From Chrysogorgia sp. JL179-B06 (lineage: Eukaryota; Cnidaria; Anthozoa; Scleralcyonacea; Chrysogorgiidae), in the NCBI GenBank assembly GCA_035772405.1, contig JAYKKM010000150.1, forward strand, positions 460,062 to 524,061: a stretch of DNA of 64,000 nucleotides, in the 5' to 3' direction. The position numbers and the translations under genes were made by a program. Under the pieces are notes generated by a model that did not search any database, was not told the DNA's origin, and saw only the letters and a program-made list of their open reading frames with translations. Every line of letters starts with the position of its first letter. Positions within the stretch are counted from its first letter, which is position 1. Below are positions 1-13,900 of the stretch, piece by piece.

Positions 1-44
1 CACCTGCTGCGAGTTTATTGAACGCTTTCAAAAACGAACTTTAA

Positions 45-616
45 AGTGCCACTACGATGAAAATTCACCCCCGTCTTTTAGATTTTCTTTAGCATAGAAT
101 AGTATTTCAGGGTCGAAAGTGATCATCGATGTAAAATAAAACTAAAAAATGGTGTTTTTAAGTAAGTATTTTGAGCTCTGAAATCACTATTATTTAGGCC
201 ACCATTACTAAAAACGTGTTCCAAGTGAGCCCGCAATTTCAAAAGGTAATATTGTTTATGACGTCAGATTCTTAATGCTACGCCTGAATTTCGGTCGAGG
301 TTATTTGTTTTCTTGTTTTTTCGAGAAGTAGATGAAATGTCTAGCCTTTCAGATGAAGAATTTGAATAAACGACCTTGATTTACTTGAAGAATTAGCCAT
401 GTGGAGTCTTCGCGTTGAGAATCTGACGTCACTACGTTACGCTGGTCAAGAACATGAACGATTAATGGCGGACATAACAACTCCAGATTCCGAGTCAGAA
501 AAATAATACTTGCCATCGTCCAATCGCAAAACGGTTTCGACCAAGTAATATTTAGCAGCTCTGCTTTATAAATACGTAAAAATATCGATAGGTAAAAATT
601 TGATCGTAGTGGCACT
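45..616. mobile_element. piggyBac-like MITE with TTAA target sites
   Basis: TTAA at 41-44 and 617-620 flank inverted ends AGTGCCACTACGAT / ATCGTAGTGGCACT. The 572-bp interior has no coding potential. Its left 150 bp recur in reverse at about 18781-18947. Confidence 0.8.
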
Positions 617-812
617 TTAAGAAACTGATCCTAAGGGTTGCTATATATAACTTATATAGCATAATATAGCCATCCACCGTATATGAGCTATTCAGCAATC
701 TGATTGGTTCTTATACTAGCAAGCTATCAGCTCATATATCACTAGTAATGAAAAAAAAAATGGAGGCGTGAGTTTCTTAACCTACTGCAGATGGAACTGG
801 CTGTTTCTTTAA

Positions 813-1353
813 AGGTCAACTATACCTTTTGAGGTTCTATTTTCCTCCGAAAGAGATATCATCTAACTTTGTAAAAGTGAAGAAAAAAATGAATTTCATG
901 ATATAGCGCAGGATTTATTGAGGAGTATTTCTTCGGATCTCTTGTTGCACGACCGCGTTTTGAGAAGAATGGCACTATTACCGGTATGACGTCATAGTGT
1001 CATACTGGTAATAGGTTTATTGAACAAAATAATATTCCAGTGCTTGATATTTGGTTTCTCACTTATCACTAACCCAAGAGTAAACAGTATTCCAAACTTC
1101 ACTAAAATAAAACCAAAATATACAGTATTTTCTCGCCGTATGACATCATTATGACATCACATACCGGTAGTACCAGGCTTTCTTCCAACGCGGTCGTTGT
1201 TCAACTAAGTTTAGCAAAAGGGCTGAAAACTCGATCTTTAACAGATCATAAAAGCAGAACCTAGTAACCAATTTCAATTATTTCTTCGGTTTTGAATTGA
1301 ACTTTTCGAATTCTAACAAAAAATCGAATAACCTCAAAAGGTATAGTTGACCT
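813..1353. mobile_element. Second TTAA-flanked MITE family
   Basis: TTAA at 809-812 and 1354-1357 flank perfect inverted ends starting AGGTCAACTATACCTTTTGA. Subterminal inverted blocks also pair: ACGACCGCGTT...TTACCGG on the left with CCGGTA...AACGCGGTCGT on the right. 541 bp, non-coding, piggyBac-like by its target site. Confidence 0.8.
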
Positions 1354-1809
1354 TTAACACACATGAGCGAACACCTGAACTCACAGGAATAAGGCTAAAA
1401 TTCAACAGAAAATACATTGACCAAATGCAAAATTTACGACGTTATCCACTTTAAAAACCCGAAAGCCCGACTGAATTGTCAGCAGTTGTCAGAATTGTCA
1501 GCAGTTTTTTTAACTTTTTGTTCTCTTAAAAGCCCAAATATACAATAACTAAAAACTGACCAATAACTAAAATCTGACCCACCTTTTGGCTTTTAAAAGG
1601 AACTTTTTTTTCTTTATTGAACCATCTCAACGAATTTTTGGCTCTCAGACAAATTTTTGAAGCTGTTTTCAACTCAGCGAGAAACCTTTCTTTCGTACCA
1701 ACATGACGGAAGTATATGTGGCGGAAATTCGTTGCTTTAACTGTGATGTTTATTTCATTTTGATTAACCTGAACGAATAACTCTACATTTCTAATTTATG
1801 TTATACCAG

Positions 1810-1908
1810 AAACCTTCTCCGTTGTTGGTGAGAGACATGGGACAGCTAAAACGAGATGACAGGATTCCGTCGTCCTCCATTGGATCTGCCGATCCGGAAT
1901 CAGGCAAA
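1810..1908 (+). CDS. PBRM1: PBRM1 exon A (pre-HMG linker)
   Basis: 99 nt, phase 0 at both ends. Acceptor TTATACCAG, donor GTAAGG. It encodes a linker starting KPSPLLVRDMG, which corresponds to the EPSPLLE segment between BAH2 and the HMG box of human PBRM1. The acceptor tract is weak in pyrimidines, so the 5' boundary is less certain than the others. Confidence 0.75.
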
Positions 1909-4900
1909 GTAAGGTCCTGCTTATCGAATATGCTATCAGCTTTCCATGCTATAGACTACCTAGATTTATTTTAGTTTACCTAGACTACTTGATAGTTTAC
2001 CTAGACTACTTATAGTTTTAACATAGTATGGTTTTAAAGACGGTTGATACTGTAATATGGACCAGGTATGACATATAGGTGGTGTTGAATACAGTATTTT
2101 AGTATTTAATTTTTTTCTTCATCGACAATCAGGCAGCAAAGAAAAAATCGCGGGCTCAGTCTGGATTTCTCCATTTTTCAACCGAAAGACGAAATGCTAT
2201 TCGTAAACAGCATCCTGACTATAGTTTTGGTGACATTAGCAGGATAGTTGGATCTGAGGTAACATTTCACTGTTTTCTAACACGCTTGCTCATTGCCATT
2301 AATCAGCGCGATGAGAGGGTAGTTCATTCAGGAGAGTATTTAGGAAATATGCACGGATAGCGAATCTCACTTTGTATTGGGGGATGCCACTTGTGAGTCA
2401 AATTTGTGTTTTCGGTTATACCTAGTGACTTTGTAAAAATATTGCGCTTGGGTCAGCGGAATGTAAATGGATGAGGGTTGGTGTTTCGGCTGTTCACTGT
2501 AATGAATAATACCATGATTGCCTCGGTTTCTTTTGTTCTCACCGGGCGATTTAATCTCTAATCCGCCCTCTAACTGGGCAAATTTCTAATTGTGCCCGCA
2601 TTAACATGCATGGGCATTCAGCAAACATCCAAACAATACTCTTTTACAGAACATTCCACATGAACGTGTTTCAAAATCACATGTGATCACACATGTGATC
2701 ACATGTGATCACACATGTGATCACATGTGATCACATGTGATTTTGAAACACGTTCATGTGGAATTTTTACAACAAAGAAATGCATTAAGTAATCAAGACA
2801 ATTACAACAGTCTTGCAAACATTAATATTCACTTTTACATTTTCACTCAACATTAAACAATTATTTCACGTCAACACTTCTAACAGTGCATTACAAATTT
2901 ATTTACCTCGTCAATCATCGTGATATTACAAACTAATGCCATGACAAGTCGGGAAATTAGTGATTAAATGTCCCTTAAGCCTCGGGCGGATTTGTGGAAG
3001 TGCCTCGGGCTTCGCCGTTGGGACTTCCACAAATCCTCTCTCGGCTTTCGGGGCATTTAATCACTAATTTCCTTCATATAATGGTATTACTTATAATAGT
3101 CAACAGTATTGAACGTTTTAACCGTGATTTCGTCCAACAGGGCTCCTGTTGATACAAGTTATTTTTAACTGAAACGACTGCCCCGTTTTTGCAAAAAATT
3201 CAATCTCGTGCGGCCATGGTAATTACCGGAGACATTTATGACATCCTGTCACGCGACGTTCTCGAAAGGTCCAAGGAAATGTCCTTGGAAAATCTAAATG
3301 TAAGACGATCATATATAAAGTCGATTTTTATGTATATGTGGAGTTATATGTGTTTTTATGTAATACTCAACGACTACACGTGACGCAATGCACGAGCTTG
3401 GTCGTCCATTTTTCGAAGCACGAAATTCTCTTGGTGAACTGCATCCGTAAATATCTTGTCAATCCTTGATATAAATTATTCATTTTGTCTTTTAATTGAA
3501 AAAGAACATACCTTAGAAAGTAATTATTTCTGCATTTTTCACAAAACTCAACGTTTTTTGACTTTCGTTTCGAATTATGTCAGCCTTAACTGACCTGAAG
3601 CGTGGAAGACCAAGTGACGAGGTACAAACAAAAAATCAGGTTCCGAGTGGACGTGTTTGGATTGTAAATGAGTAAGAAAGACTCCATAGGGTTTTCTGAG
3701 AAGACTTGGCGAATTTCCGGAGTATTCATCACGTCACCTTCCACATGATTTCACACGTGTGAAAATCGCATGTGATTTTGAACATATGATCACATGTGAA
3801 ATATTCACATGTGAAATATTCACATGTGTAATAACACATGTGATTTTATCACATAGGTGAAATATTCACATCTGACCATGAAATAATGACATGTCATCAC
3901 ATGTGAAAGTTTTTCACATGTTAGACTTTCACATGTGAATCACATGTGCGAAGTCATGTGTAATTTTCGTAAGGGCAATTTGGCAAGGAACCACTTCAAA
4001 ACACTTCGTCATCGTACGGAAAGATAAACACAAACGCGCAATGCACGACGGTTGACACTCTTTAAAAAAATATTTCCAAATAAATAGTGAATACCAAAAT
4101 ACATATAACCTCAGAAATAATGAGACAGACTTAGTACTCTCGAAGCCGAAAAGGGAATTCCTTGAACATGCTGCGAATTTTACGAACTCCAAATGTACTA
4201 CGCCCAGGTTCCTTTTCCAGAATCGCGATCCGTGTATTGATCACTGATCACAAGAAAAGACTGAATCGGGCATTCCGCATTCAAAATTGTGCGGGCGCCA
4301 TATTGGCCATTTTTCATGTCACTTATTTGACTTCTAATTTCATTTCAAATTTATTGAACAGTGGAAGAATTTAAACCCATCGAAAAGAGAAGAATGGGAA
4401 TCGAGAGGAAGTTTCCAGGCAGCAAAAACGATTGCAGCGGTAAGAAAAAATATTGTGTCTTTGGTAATTTGTACAGACTGTGCTACAGTGAAATTGAACT
4501 GTGTTAGATATAATTTGTAAATCGAATGCTCAATGTTTTCTTCACGCTTGACAGCTTTCAAAAACTCACTAACGATCAAAACGGACGTAAACATACAAAT
4601 AATTATACGATAAACATCCTCACCCTTAGACAGTTCTATTTTGAGAGAAACCTGATCTATACAGTGTCTTTATGCTAAGTTTTTGAGCCTTTTCGACGAT
4701 TTATTAGTTATAATAGTATAGTCGCCATTTTGAAAAAAAATACGTCATGTTTTAGAAACCATACATCAAAATAATAATTCGAGAGGGACTGAAACGAATA
4801 AACTCTGGAAAACAAAAAACACTTTTTCAAGTATGATTACTGGCAGTCAGCCAATCAGAACTTGTTTAAGATCAGAAATTATACTAAGAGCAGATAGAAC

Positions 4901-7900
4901 AACGAGGGCGAGTTGTCTAATTGTTTTAGTATCAACCATAAACAACCTTTCTTTGACGTAAAAAAGTCTTATCAAACGTTGTTCCAAATTTTCAGATAGT
5001 TTTACCTTTTTGTTTGTATAGAAGTCTCCCCATTCAAAATGTAGAGTAGCTCGATGGCACATGACAAACAATCGCTCACTTGTAATTACTTTGCTTCAAA
5101 TTCGGTGTAGATATACTCCATAGGCATAAGCGAATTGATTTTGTTATTCGAAAATGTCAAGCTGAACAATTTGCCATTACTTTCGGGCCAATGTTTTCAT
5201 GATTCATCACTCGTATATAAATTTTAGCGGACGCCATGTTTGGCCTAGATTTCAGGTTTTGCTTGCAGCGTGAATATGTCGTGGCTTATGATTGGTCAGG
5301 ATAGGAATATTCCAGCATAAGAAGGTTTGTGATTGGGTGACGCTACTCACCGTCTATCACCAATAGACAGTGAGTAGCTCAGCCAATCAGAATGCAGAAT
5401 TTGTAATAGACCACTACTTGGTTGATACTAATTGTCGATAGATATCGAGTAGCGACGAGTGACGTAAAGAGTTTTTCGGAGAAACAAATATGTTTATGTC
5501 TAGTTTTTCGAAATAATTTTGAAGACTTAACGAACATAAGTTAGTTATTACTAAAACAATTAGGTTATTCACTCTTAATTTCTTTGAGGGAATACAACAG
5601 TGCATATATACAACAAGTTAAAGCATGCAAACAGCTGTTGGGTTGCGGAGTTTAAAGTCTTTCCTTATTGTTTAATGTTTAGGCTACACCACCGGCTTAT
5701 TCTGTTGGGCCTCGTGGGACAGCGTACGATTGTCTTTGGCAAGGCTGTGACTACCAGTATGAGGATTTGAACGAGTTGGTCATCCACGTGTTAGAGAGTG
5801 GTGGACACTTGATTAAGTTGGGTGAGTTTTTATATAGGTCCATCTAAACAGTACGATGTTAGGGTTTAGGGTTAGGATTAGGGTCATTTGAGGTTTAGGG
5901 TTAGTATCTCTCGTCCCTGGTAACTAGAGTAATGTATTTACTTTTAGGGTTTAGGGATTGTGGTTTAGGGTTAGGATTAGGGTCATTTGAGGTTTAGGGT
6001 TTAGGGATTACGGTTTAGGGTTAGGGTCATTTGAGGTTTAGGGTTTAGGGATTACGGTTTAGGGTTAGGGTCATTTGAGGTTTAGGGTTAGTATCTCTCG
6101 TTCCTGGTAACTAGAGTAATGTATTTACTTTTAGGGTTTAGGGATTATGGTTTAGGGTTAGGATTAGGGTCATTTGAGGTTTAGGGTTAGTATCTCTCGT
6201 CCCTGGTAACTAGAGTAATGTATTTACTTTTAGGGTTTAGGGATTGTGGTTTAGGGTTAGGATTAAGGTTAGGGTTAGGGTTAGGGTTAGGACTATGTTT
6301 TAAATTCGGGATACTTATATGAAACGTCAGCCTCACTTTCAGTCCCCTACGCGGTCTTGTACAGTAGGTTTTGTTTTGTTCGGTTACGAAATCATTTATG
6401 ATTTTCAAGAACGAAAGAAGTCCTCGAACGAAGTGAAACCGATTCAGTAATGTTCTGTGACCTACTAATGACATCAGTTGTCTGAAAATGGGTGGTTGTC
6501 TCAAGAATTTTTCGTCATTTTGTGTTAATTCTAAACCATTTTGACTCGGTTGTTTGAGTTTGGTATTATAAATTTAAAATTGTTCATTTCTGTCTCTTGA
6601 TATTATGTGAAAATGAACATAGTTGAGAAAAATAAAAAAAGTTGAGTGGGAGACTGAAATAGGGGACTGAAACTGACGTACAAAATCACTTCCAAGTTCG
6701 CCATGTTTGGCTTCACTTTTCCACGACTAAAGACCAGAACATAGTCCTCCAGTTATATAGAGAGATCCCTTGTCATGACTTTAGAAACAATTTCACATAC
6801 GCCAGTATGACAATTGCAAAGGGAAATCGTATTGTGCATGGTCTTAAGTTGAAGCACTAATCTCTAAATAAAGACTGAATCGAGCAACTATTGTTTGGAT
6901 GCTGCAAAAAATATTTAGCCGGGAATATTTCGCGGCGGTCATCTTGAAGGGACCACACTATATAGTTTTACTCATGACAGAGACTATCTGTCTCTGATCT
7001 TTTAAGATGCTAAAATGAATCCGTAATCCAATGTTTTCCCGTAATTTAGAACACAAATTACGGCTTCATTACAGTAACTATAAAGCCGGGCATATTGCGT
7101 CGGCTATATTGGAATGATTGCCGTGTACCTTTCATAGTTACTGTTATGGAGTCGTAGTTTGTGTTCTATATTATGGGAAAACCTTCGACAACTGATTCAT
7201 TTTGGCATCTTAAAGGACATTGGCAACAAAAATTAAGTTTGTCTAATAAGAAAGAACTCGTAAAATGATAGAGTAACACCTTTTACAACTTTTGCGTATT
7301 TTACTTCGTATTTGGTCTCTGACGTCAGGTGCTTGGTAGAGAATTTTCACTCATTAAAATATTAGTTCCATCTTCAAGTTTGTTCCACACATTTACTTTA
7401 AAATGTTCGTGTAATAACTCCTCGTGATAACGAACGTTGTAAACTTAGCAATCAGTTGTAAAAGGTGTCACTCTATCATTTTGCGAGTTCTTTCATATTA
7501 GACAAACTTAATTTTTGTTGTCAATGTCCTTTAAAAGAGCAGACAGATCGTCTTTGTCTCCTATAGTAAAACTATATAACGTAGTGGTCCCAACAAGATG
7601 GCCTCCACGAGCTACTTTCGGCTTCATTTTCGGAACAATAGTTGCTCGATCCAGTCTTTATTTAGAGATCACTTAGTTGAAGTAATACCATGTTTACCTC
7701 TATTTCTATTGTTCTCAAGGGGAAATTTAATCCCTAAATTCCTTCATCATCAACATGCATAAAAGTGGTAATTATTCTCCCGAGAGACACGCGTATCTAT
7801 TGACGTTGTTTATGACGTGCGAGTTGAGAGTCAAGATGGAGTCGAAAAGTGTAGACCACATGGTCGAGTCAGTATGTTTATATAACTACCTAATTTTTAA

Positions 7901-10900
7901 ATACAAGAGTGGAGCTCATTTTACAACATACTTTTTCTAATGTTCCCTCACATGTTGAAGGACAGACGATACATGGACCATCGTCAAACTCAAATAATTC
8001 CTTACGTAAATTCCACATGACTTCGCATATGTGATCAGATGTGAAAGTCTAGCATATGAAAGCATATGAAAGACTGTTACATGTGATCACGTGTGATTAT
8101 TTCACATGTGATTATTACACATGTGAATATATCACATGTGACTACATGTTTCAAAATCACACGCAATTTTCGCACATGTGAATTTTTGTGGAATTTTTGT
8201 ATGGGCCCTTCTGATTGCCGGTGAGACGCTCTAACCATTGAGCTACCGATACTCATATGGGGAGCGAAGGTTACAATGACGTACTGGTTCAATTGATATA
8301 TGTACTGCCAATGCGGCAGTCACAATCAGCAATGCTTGGATGTGTTGTAACTTTCGCTCTCGGCGGTCGCTCTTCCCATAGTCCCTGCTCTTCCAGAAAG
8401 TTACAGTTGCGATCCCTGTGTGGATTTGAGCTTCACGATCGTCCATGTATCGTCTGTCTACTCCAACCTCCAACACAAAGGATATCAGTAACAAAAAAAT
8501 CCTACTTTTTATATATAATTATATGACTTATATAGGCGGAATAGTTTTGGAACTCTTGTGGTATATGACCACATCGTGATTCGAAAAGTGGTCGTAAGTC
8601 GTAACTAGAAGCTGGTCGCTTACGAGTATGGGCTCTCCTAAACGACGACGCGCTGAAACAATAGAGGCTGGTCGCTTACGAGAGCTTTAGTTATAAAGCT
8701 TGGGATATGCAAATAATAATATTAAATACTGTAGTTATTGCCCATCACAGAAGAGGTTCGCGAATGTACAGATCACGCATCTACAGAGATTCAGCCTTGA
8801 CTTGAGTCAGCTTTACTCAACTCACCGATTTGCATGGCTAACGTGTATGTGCCTATTTTATTTGACTAGAAAATGGCATTTGTCCTTGTGCATGGAGAAA
8901 CTGTGAAAGACTTAAGAGAGGAATGAGGTAAGAAGTTTTTGTTTGAGAATCACACGTGAAATTAATCCTTACTTTTTAGAACCCGTGTGATTAAGTATAC
9001 ATAAGGCCCGGTTCAGACGTCGAATTTTTCATGAGTCGTACTTAATGTAAATGAGCAAAATCGTTTGATCAAGCCACCGATCTCTAAATAAAGACTGGAT
9101 CGAGCAACTATTGTTCAGAAAATGAAGCCGGAAGTCCGCCATTACTAAGGGACCGACTGAGAATCCTATGAGGTTTTTTGATGGTTTATGTGCTCTTACC
9201 ATCGACAAAATAAAATAATATTGCTATAAAGAGAACCAGAAAACATTTTTCAAATTACTGGGTAAAACGATTCATCGCCTACCTACAGATTTACTGCGAC
9301 TTTGGTCCCTTAGCAATGGCCGCCGTTGGCTTGAGACGTCAAATTAGGTTGAAGATTTTATGCATTTAATGTTAACAAAGAAACTATATTGGCCAGACAC
9401 TAAACCTATTTTTCCAGCGTCACAGTTTGATTTGCTTGCAAACTCGGAGTTTCTAATGATCTCTCGTTAATTTACATTATGCAAATATGCAGGCTTCAAA
9501 ATCAGCTCATCAGATACAATAGAAAGCTCAATCCAGTCTTTATTTAGAGATCAAGCTCATTTGAATTAGGTTCGAATAGAATAGAATAGCACTTTATTTA
9601 AATATTTCCTGTCTGGCGCGGTGGTATAAGACTGACGAAATCGTGAATCGAAAAACACGGCACACTGTAACGCAAGAGTAAAAATTGAAACTCGACAAGC
9701 GGCGTGCAAGATGGCCTTTTCTAGAAAAATGGAAGTTTTTCAACCTGATTTGTGATAATTAATGCTAATTTATATTAACATAATGTGTCTTGTTCGGGAA
9801 ATTCAAAAGCATTGGTAACAGCCGGCTTATTGTGCTTTCAGAAAAGGTATAGCTTTCGCAACAGTTATGGTTATTTCTAAAGATATCAATAGAACAAAGA
9901 GGTGGTTCAATTATAAACATATTTACAAATAGAAATGTATTCCACCTGATGGCCTTCATTAAGTTAACTTAGGTATTCTTAACTATGGATGTTAAATAAC
10001 CACACAAGTGAGCCCCCAAGAAATTTCTAGGCACATCTGTGATTATTAAATACAAGTATAGTTAATTTGTATTTACAATTTATGCAAGCAAAGTCTTCCT
10101 AATGGGATACATTATAGCTTTGTCCCAAAGAAGACGTTTTTTTTAAAGTTGGAATGGAAATATTTTCAACGTCTTTTAGGTAGTTAGGGAGAGAATTAAA
10201 CAATATAGCTCCACCATATGAAATCTTTGTTTTACCAATCTCACCGGCGGCGGATCCAGGGGTGTCGATACTGGGGTGGTGGGCGGGGTGTCCGAAATCG
10301 CTTTAATTCGCTATTTATACGCCCACGCAATAATTACATTCTCTCGACGTAAAAACGACGACGACGAACACAGAAATGAAGCCGGATTTAAGACTCGTGC
10401 TACCCACAGGTAGCCCAAGTAATAATAGTAATATAATAACTCACTAGATTTGGAATAAAACAAAAAAACAGATTTGGAATTAGCAAATTTGGAATTAAAT
10501 ATTGATCGAGATAACGTTCAAAATAATATACGACGAAGCGGGTGCCTGATTGCCGACTAATTTCTAAGTACATAAACCGTTTTTACGAGGGGTATAATCT
10601 CGTAATATAATAGACACGTACTGTGTTATGTAATTAGACTCGGTAATTAGAAATCTGTTTTCAGAATTAAAATCGAGTAAATATTGGCCGAGATAACGTT
10701 CAAAATGTACGTACGACGAAACGGCTTTTTGCGATTTGTTATCTGTGCAGATCTCAAATGCAGACCACAAATACACGATAGGGGTATCTAGTACGTATTC
10801 CTTATAAGGAGTCGCAAATAGGAGGCATTGACGAGCAAATAGAGTGAATTAACGAGCAAATAGCTGACACGTTGAAACCTCGTACCAGCCTCCTAGTTAA

Positions 10901-13900
10901 TTGGATTGTAACCGACCCCAAAACAACAAAGGTCCTAACCCTTTGGCAAACGTTTTCTTGAGAAATAAACCACCCCCAAAGCTATAGAATATATCAAAGG
11001 AAAGTTAAATGATCTATTTAATTACAACATACGTACAGCTTTATCAAGGTAGCTAACTTAATTCTCTTTAAAATCGCGGATAATCAACATGCCCAAAAAT
11101 ATAATTTTCGTAATACGGATACCATCTTGTAAACAAAAACACGAACTTTCGGCTGTCTTCCACGAACGTTTTCTTGAGAAATAATGAACTCCCAACGCTA
11201 CAATATATATTAAAACAAAGATAAATCATCTGTTTACAATATGCGTACAGTTTATCCGGCTAGCGAACGTAGCTTTCTTAAAAAGAGCCGATAATCGAAC
11301 ATATCGTAACGTGTTAACAATCCCACATCCAGTGGGCTGGTACGAGTGCCATGTACTGTATATTTGCTCGTCAATGCCTTGTGTTTGCTCGTCAATGTGT
11401 TGTATTTGCTCGTCAATGTGTTGTATTTGCTCGTAAGCCACTTCCTTATATGGAATACGTACTAGAAGTACATATGACATACATAGCGTACGCGGTCTGG
11501 GCCCTGGGGACCATGGATGGGGAAAGGAAATCCTAGGGGGGGGGGGGGGGGGGGACTTGGAGAAAAGGCGGACGAGGGGTTATTGCGGTACACGTATTTC
11601 TAGTTTAATATTATTGCATTGCTCCAATCAGAATGCAGCAATTTTGTCATGTATATAATAAACAACTTAATGCCATTTTAAGATTTGTTAAATGCACTGT
11701 GGGAATTACTCAAATAATTACGCACAATAGAATACTTGTCACTTTGAATTAGCAAGTCAAAGAAGCTTGGTTTGTGGAGAATATATATTGATCCTGAACG
11801 GGCCTTTCACTTTTTAACAGGCCTTTCACTTGTCTGACCAAGTTGATCCGACATTGTCGTGAAATGCATCTGAAAGGACCTCCGAGACGTGTGGAGTTTC
11901 ACGAGAGGAGCAAGTAAGTGAACACTTACGAAAGAACAAACAACACGACTTGAGAAGACACGACGTCAAGTACTAGTTCAGTATAGAAAGTTTTCATACG
12001 TCATAGCCATCATGGTGGTGGGTACTTCCACAATATATGTTTTGACGATACATAGACGATCGTCAAGCTAGAATACTCAGAAAATGTTTCTGAATCCCGG
12101 GCAGGAATCGAACCTGTAACCTTCTGATTGCCGGTGAGACGCTCTAACCATTAACCTACCGAGACTCAGATGCATCCTGCCGCGTAGGCAGTACATCATT
12201 ATCTTCGCTCTCCGTACTAACCTTCGGTCTCGGTGGCTCAATGGTTAGAGCGTCTCACCGGCAATCAGAAGGTTGCGTCCATGTCTCTACTCCCTGCAAG
12301 CTCCCAGATTCACTACGTCAGTGTATATTCTGCACACCCAAGGCATTATACATATATCAATCGAACCAGTATATCATTGTAACCTTCGCTCTCCATCTGA
12401 GTCTCGTTAGTTCAATGGTTGGAGCGTGTCACCAGCAATCAGAAGGTTACAGGTTCAATTCCTATCCGGGACTCGGAAACATTTTCTGAGGATTCTAGCT
12501 TGACAATCGCCCATGTATCGTCTATCTACTGTACTTCAAGCGCCGACATTCACTACTTGAATGTATCACCCCAAATTCGATATTCCTGTTATAGATTGTA
12601 TATGAAGTGAATAAGTTGAATGTCAAAATGTTTTTTGATTTGAGCTTTGCATTGATGCTCAGTTGTACTTGAGGGGCTCAGCTATACTTGAGAGGCTCAG
12701 CTTTACTTGAGAGGCTCAGCTTTACTTGAGAGGCTCAGCTGTACTTGAGAGGCTCAGCTCTACTTGAGAGGCTCAGCTGTACTTGAGAGGCTCAGTTGTA
12801 CTTGAGAGGCTCAGCTCTACTTGAGAGGCTCAGCTCAGCTCTACTTGAGTGGCTCAGCTCAGCTCTACTTGAGTGGCTCAGCTCTACTTGAGAGGCTCAG
12901 CTCAACTTGAGAGGCTCAGCTCAACTTGAGAGGCTCAGCTCAACTTGAGAGGCTCAGCTCAACTTGAGAGGCTCGGCTCTACTTGAGAGGCTCGGCTCTA
13001 CTTGAGTGGCTCGGCTCTACTTGAGTGGCTCAGCTCAGCTGTACTTGAGGTGTGGATGCGAAGTCTCCCGGTGGTGATTGGGGAAAAGAAACTGCGTTCG
13101 AAAATTGTTTGACTGTCCTGACCGTGTCTTTATGACTCTGGTACGAGCGCTGGTACGTTGGCCAGGAGACCTTGGGTTCGATTCCCGGTTGGTGCAGTCA
13201 GATCTTTCTTTGCGACCTCGCTCGCGAGGGGATGACGTCACGTCAATTTGATAGATGGAAGCTAGTGCTAACCGAGCATCCAAGCAATAGCTTCTCAATC
13301 CAGTCTATATTTAGAGATAAGTGGTTTAAACGTGCTTTTCTTTTCTTTCCTTAGGAATTACTTCCCCAAGAACCAGGCCCCTCCCCAACCTGAGCCACTG
13401 TCACCTACCCCAGCACCTATTACCCAGCCGCAACAGCCTGGTAACCCGGCCTATGTCGGTGTCGTCCCTTCGCCAACGCCGAGTCACGTGTTAGGCTCAA
13501 CCCAGTCTGTGAACATAAACTTGATGGACCCACAGTATTCGAACGTAATGAGGTTACCTACGCCTGGATTAGCTCAAAGTAAGTGTCTTTATAATGCAGT
13601 TACAAATTATATATGTAAGCATTATATATGTAAAATTATATATGTAAGCATTATATATGTAAAATTATATATGTAAGCATTATATATGTAAAATTATATA
13701 TGTAAGCATTATATATGTACTATTTACAACATGAGCGGAAGTGTTGTATCGGATACACAAGGTCGAGCCGATACAACACGGATGCGAATGTTGTAAATAA
13801 CATATGCTACGAATGCATGTTAATGTTCATATTCATCAAAAACCCTAAAGATATTAAATGATTTTGGCTGAGAAAATCGAACGAAAAGTTTATGTAAATC

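Noticed and set aside
3189..3383. 64-codon frame as a PBRM1 exon
   Set aside because: Its sequence matches LINE reverse transcriptase, and PBRM1 phases are satisfied by 4362-4439.
12224..12490. Functional tRNA genes
   Set aside because: A and B boxes are present but cloverleaf stems are mismatched and copies are embedded in a repeated SINE body.
5822..13354. Direct splice from PBRM1 exon D to exon G
   Set aside because: Phases disagree (1 to 2); two intervening small exons restore both phase and a complete second zinc finger.
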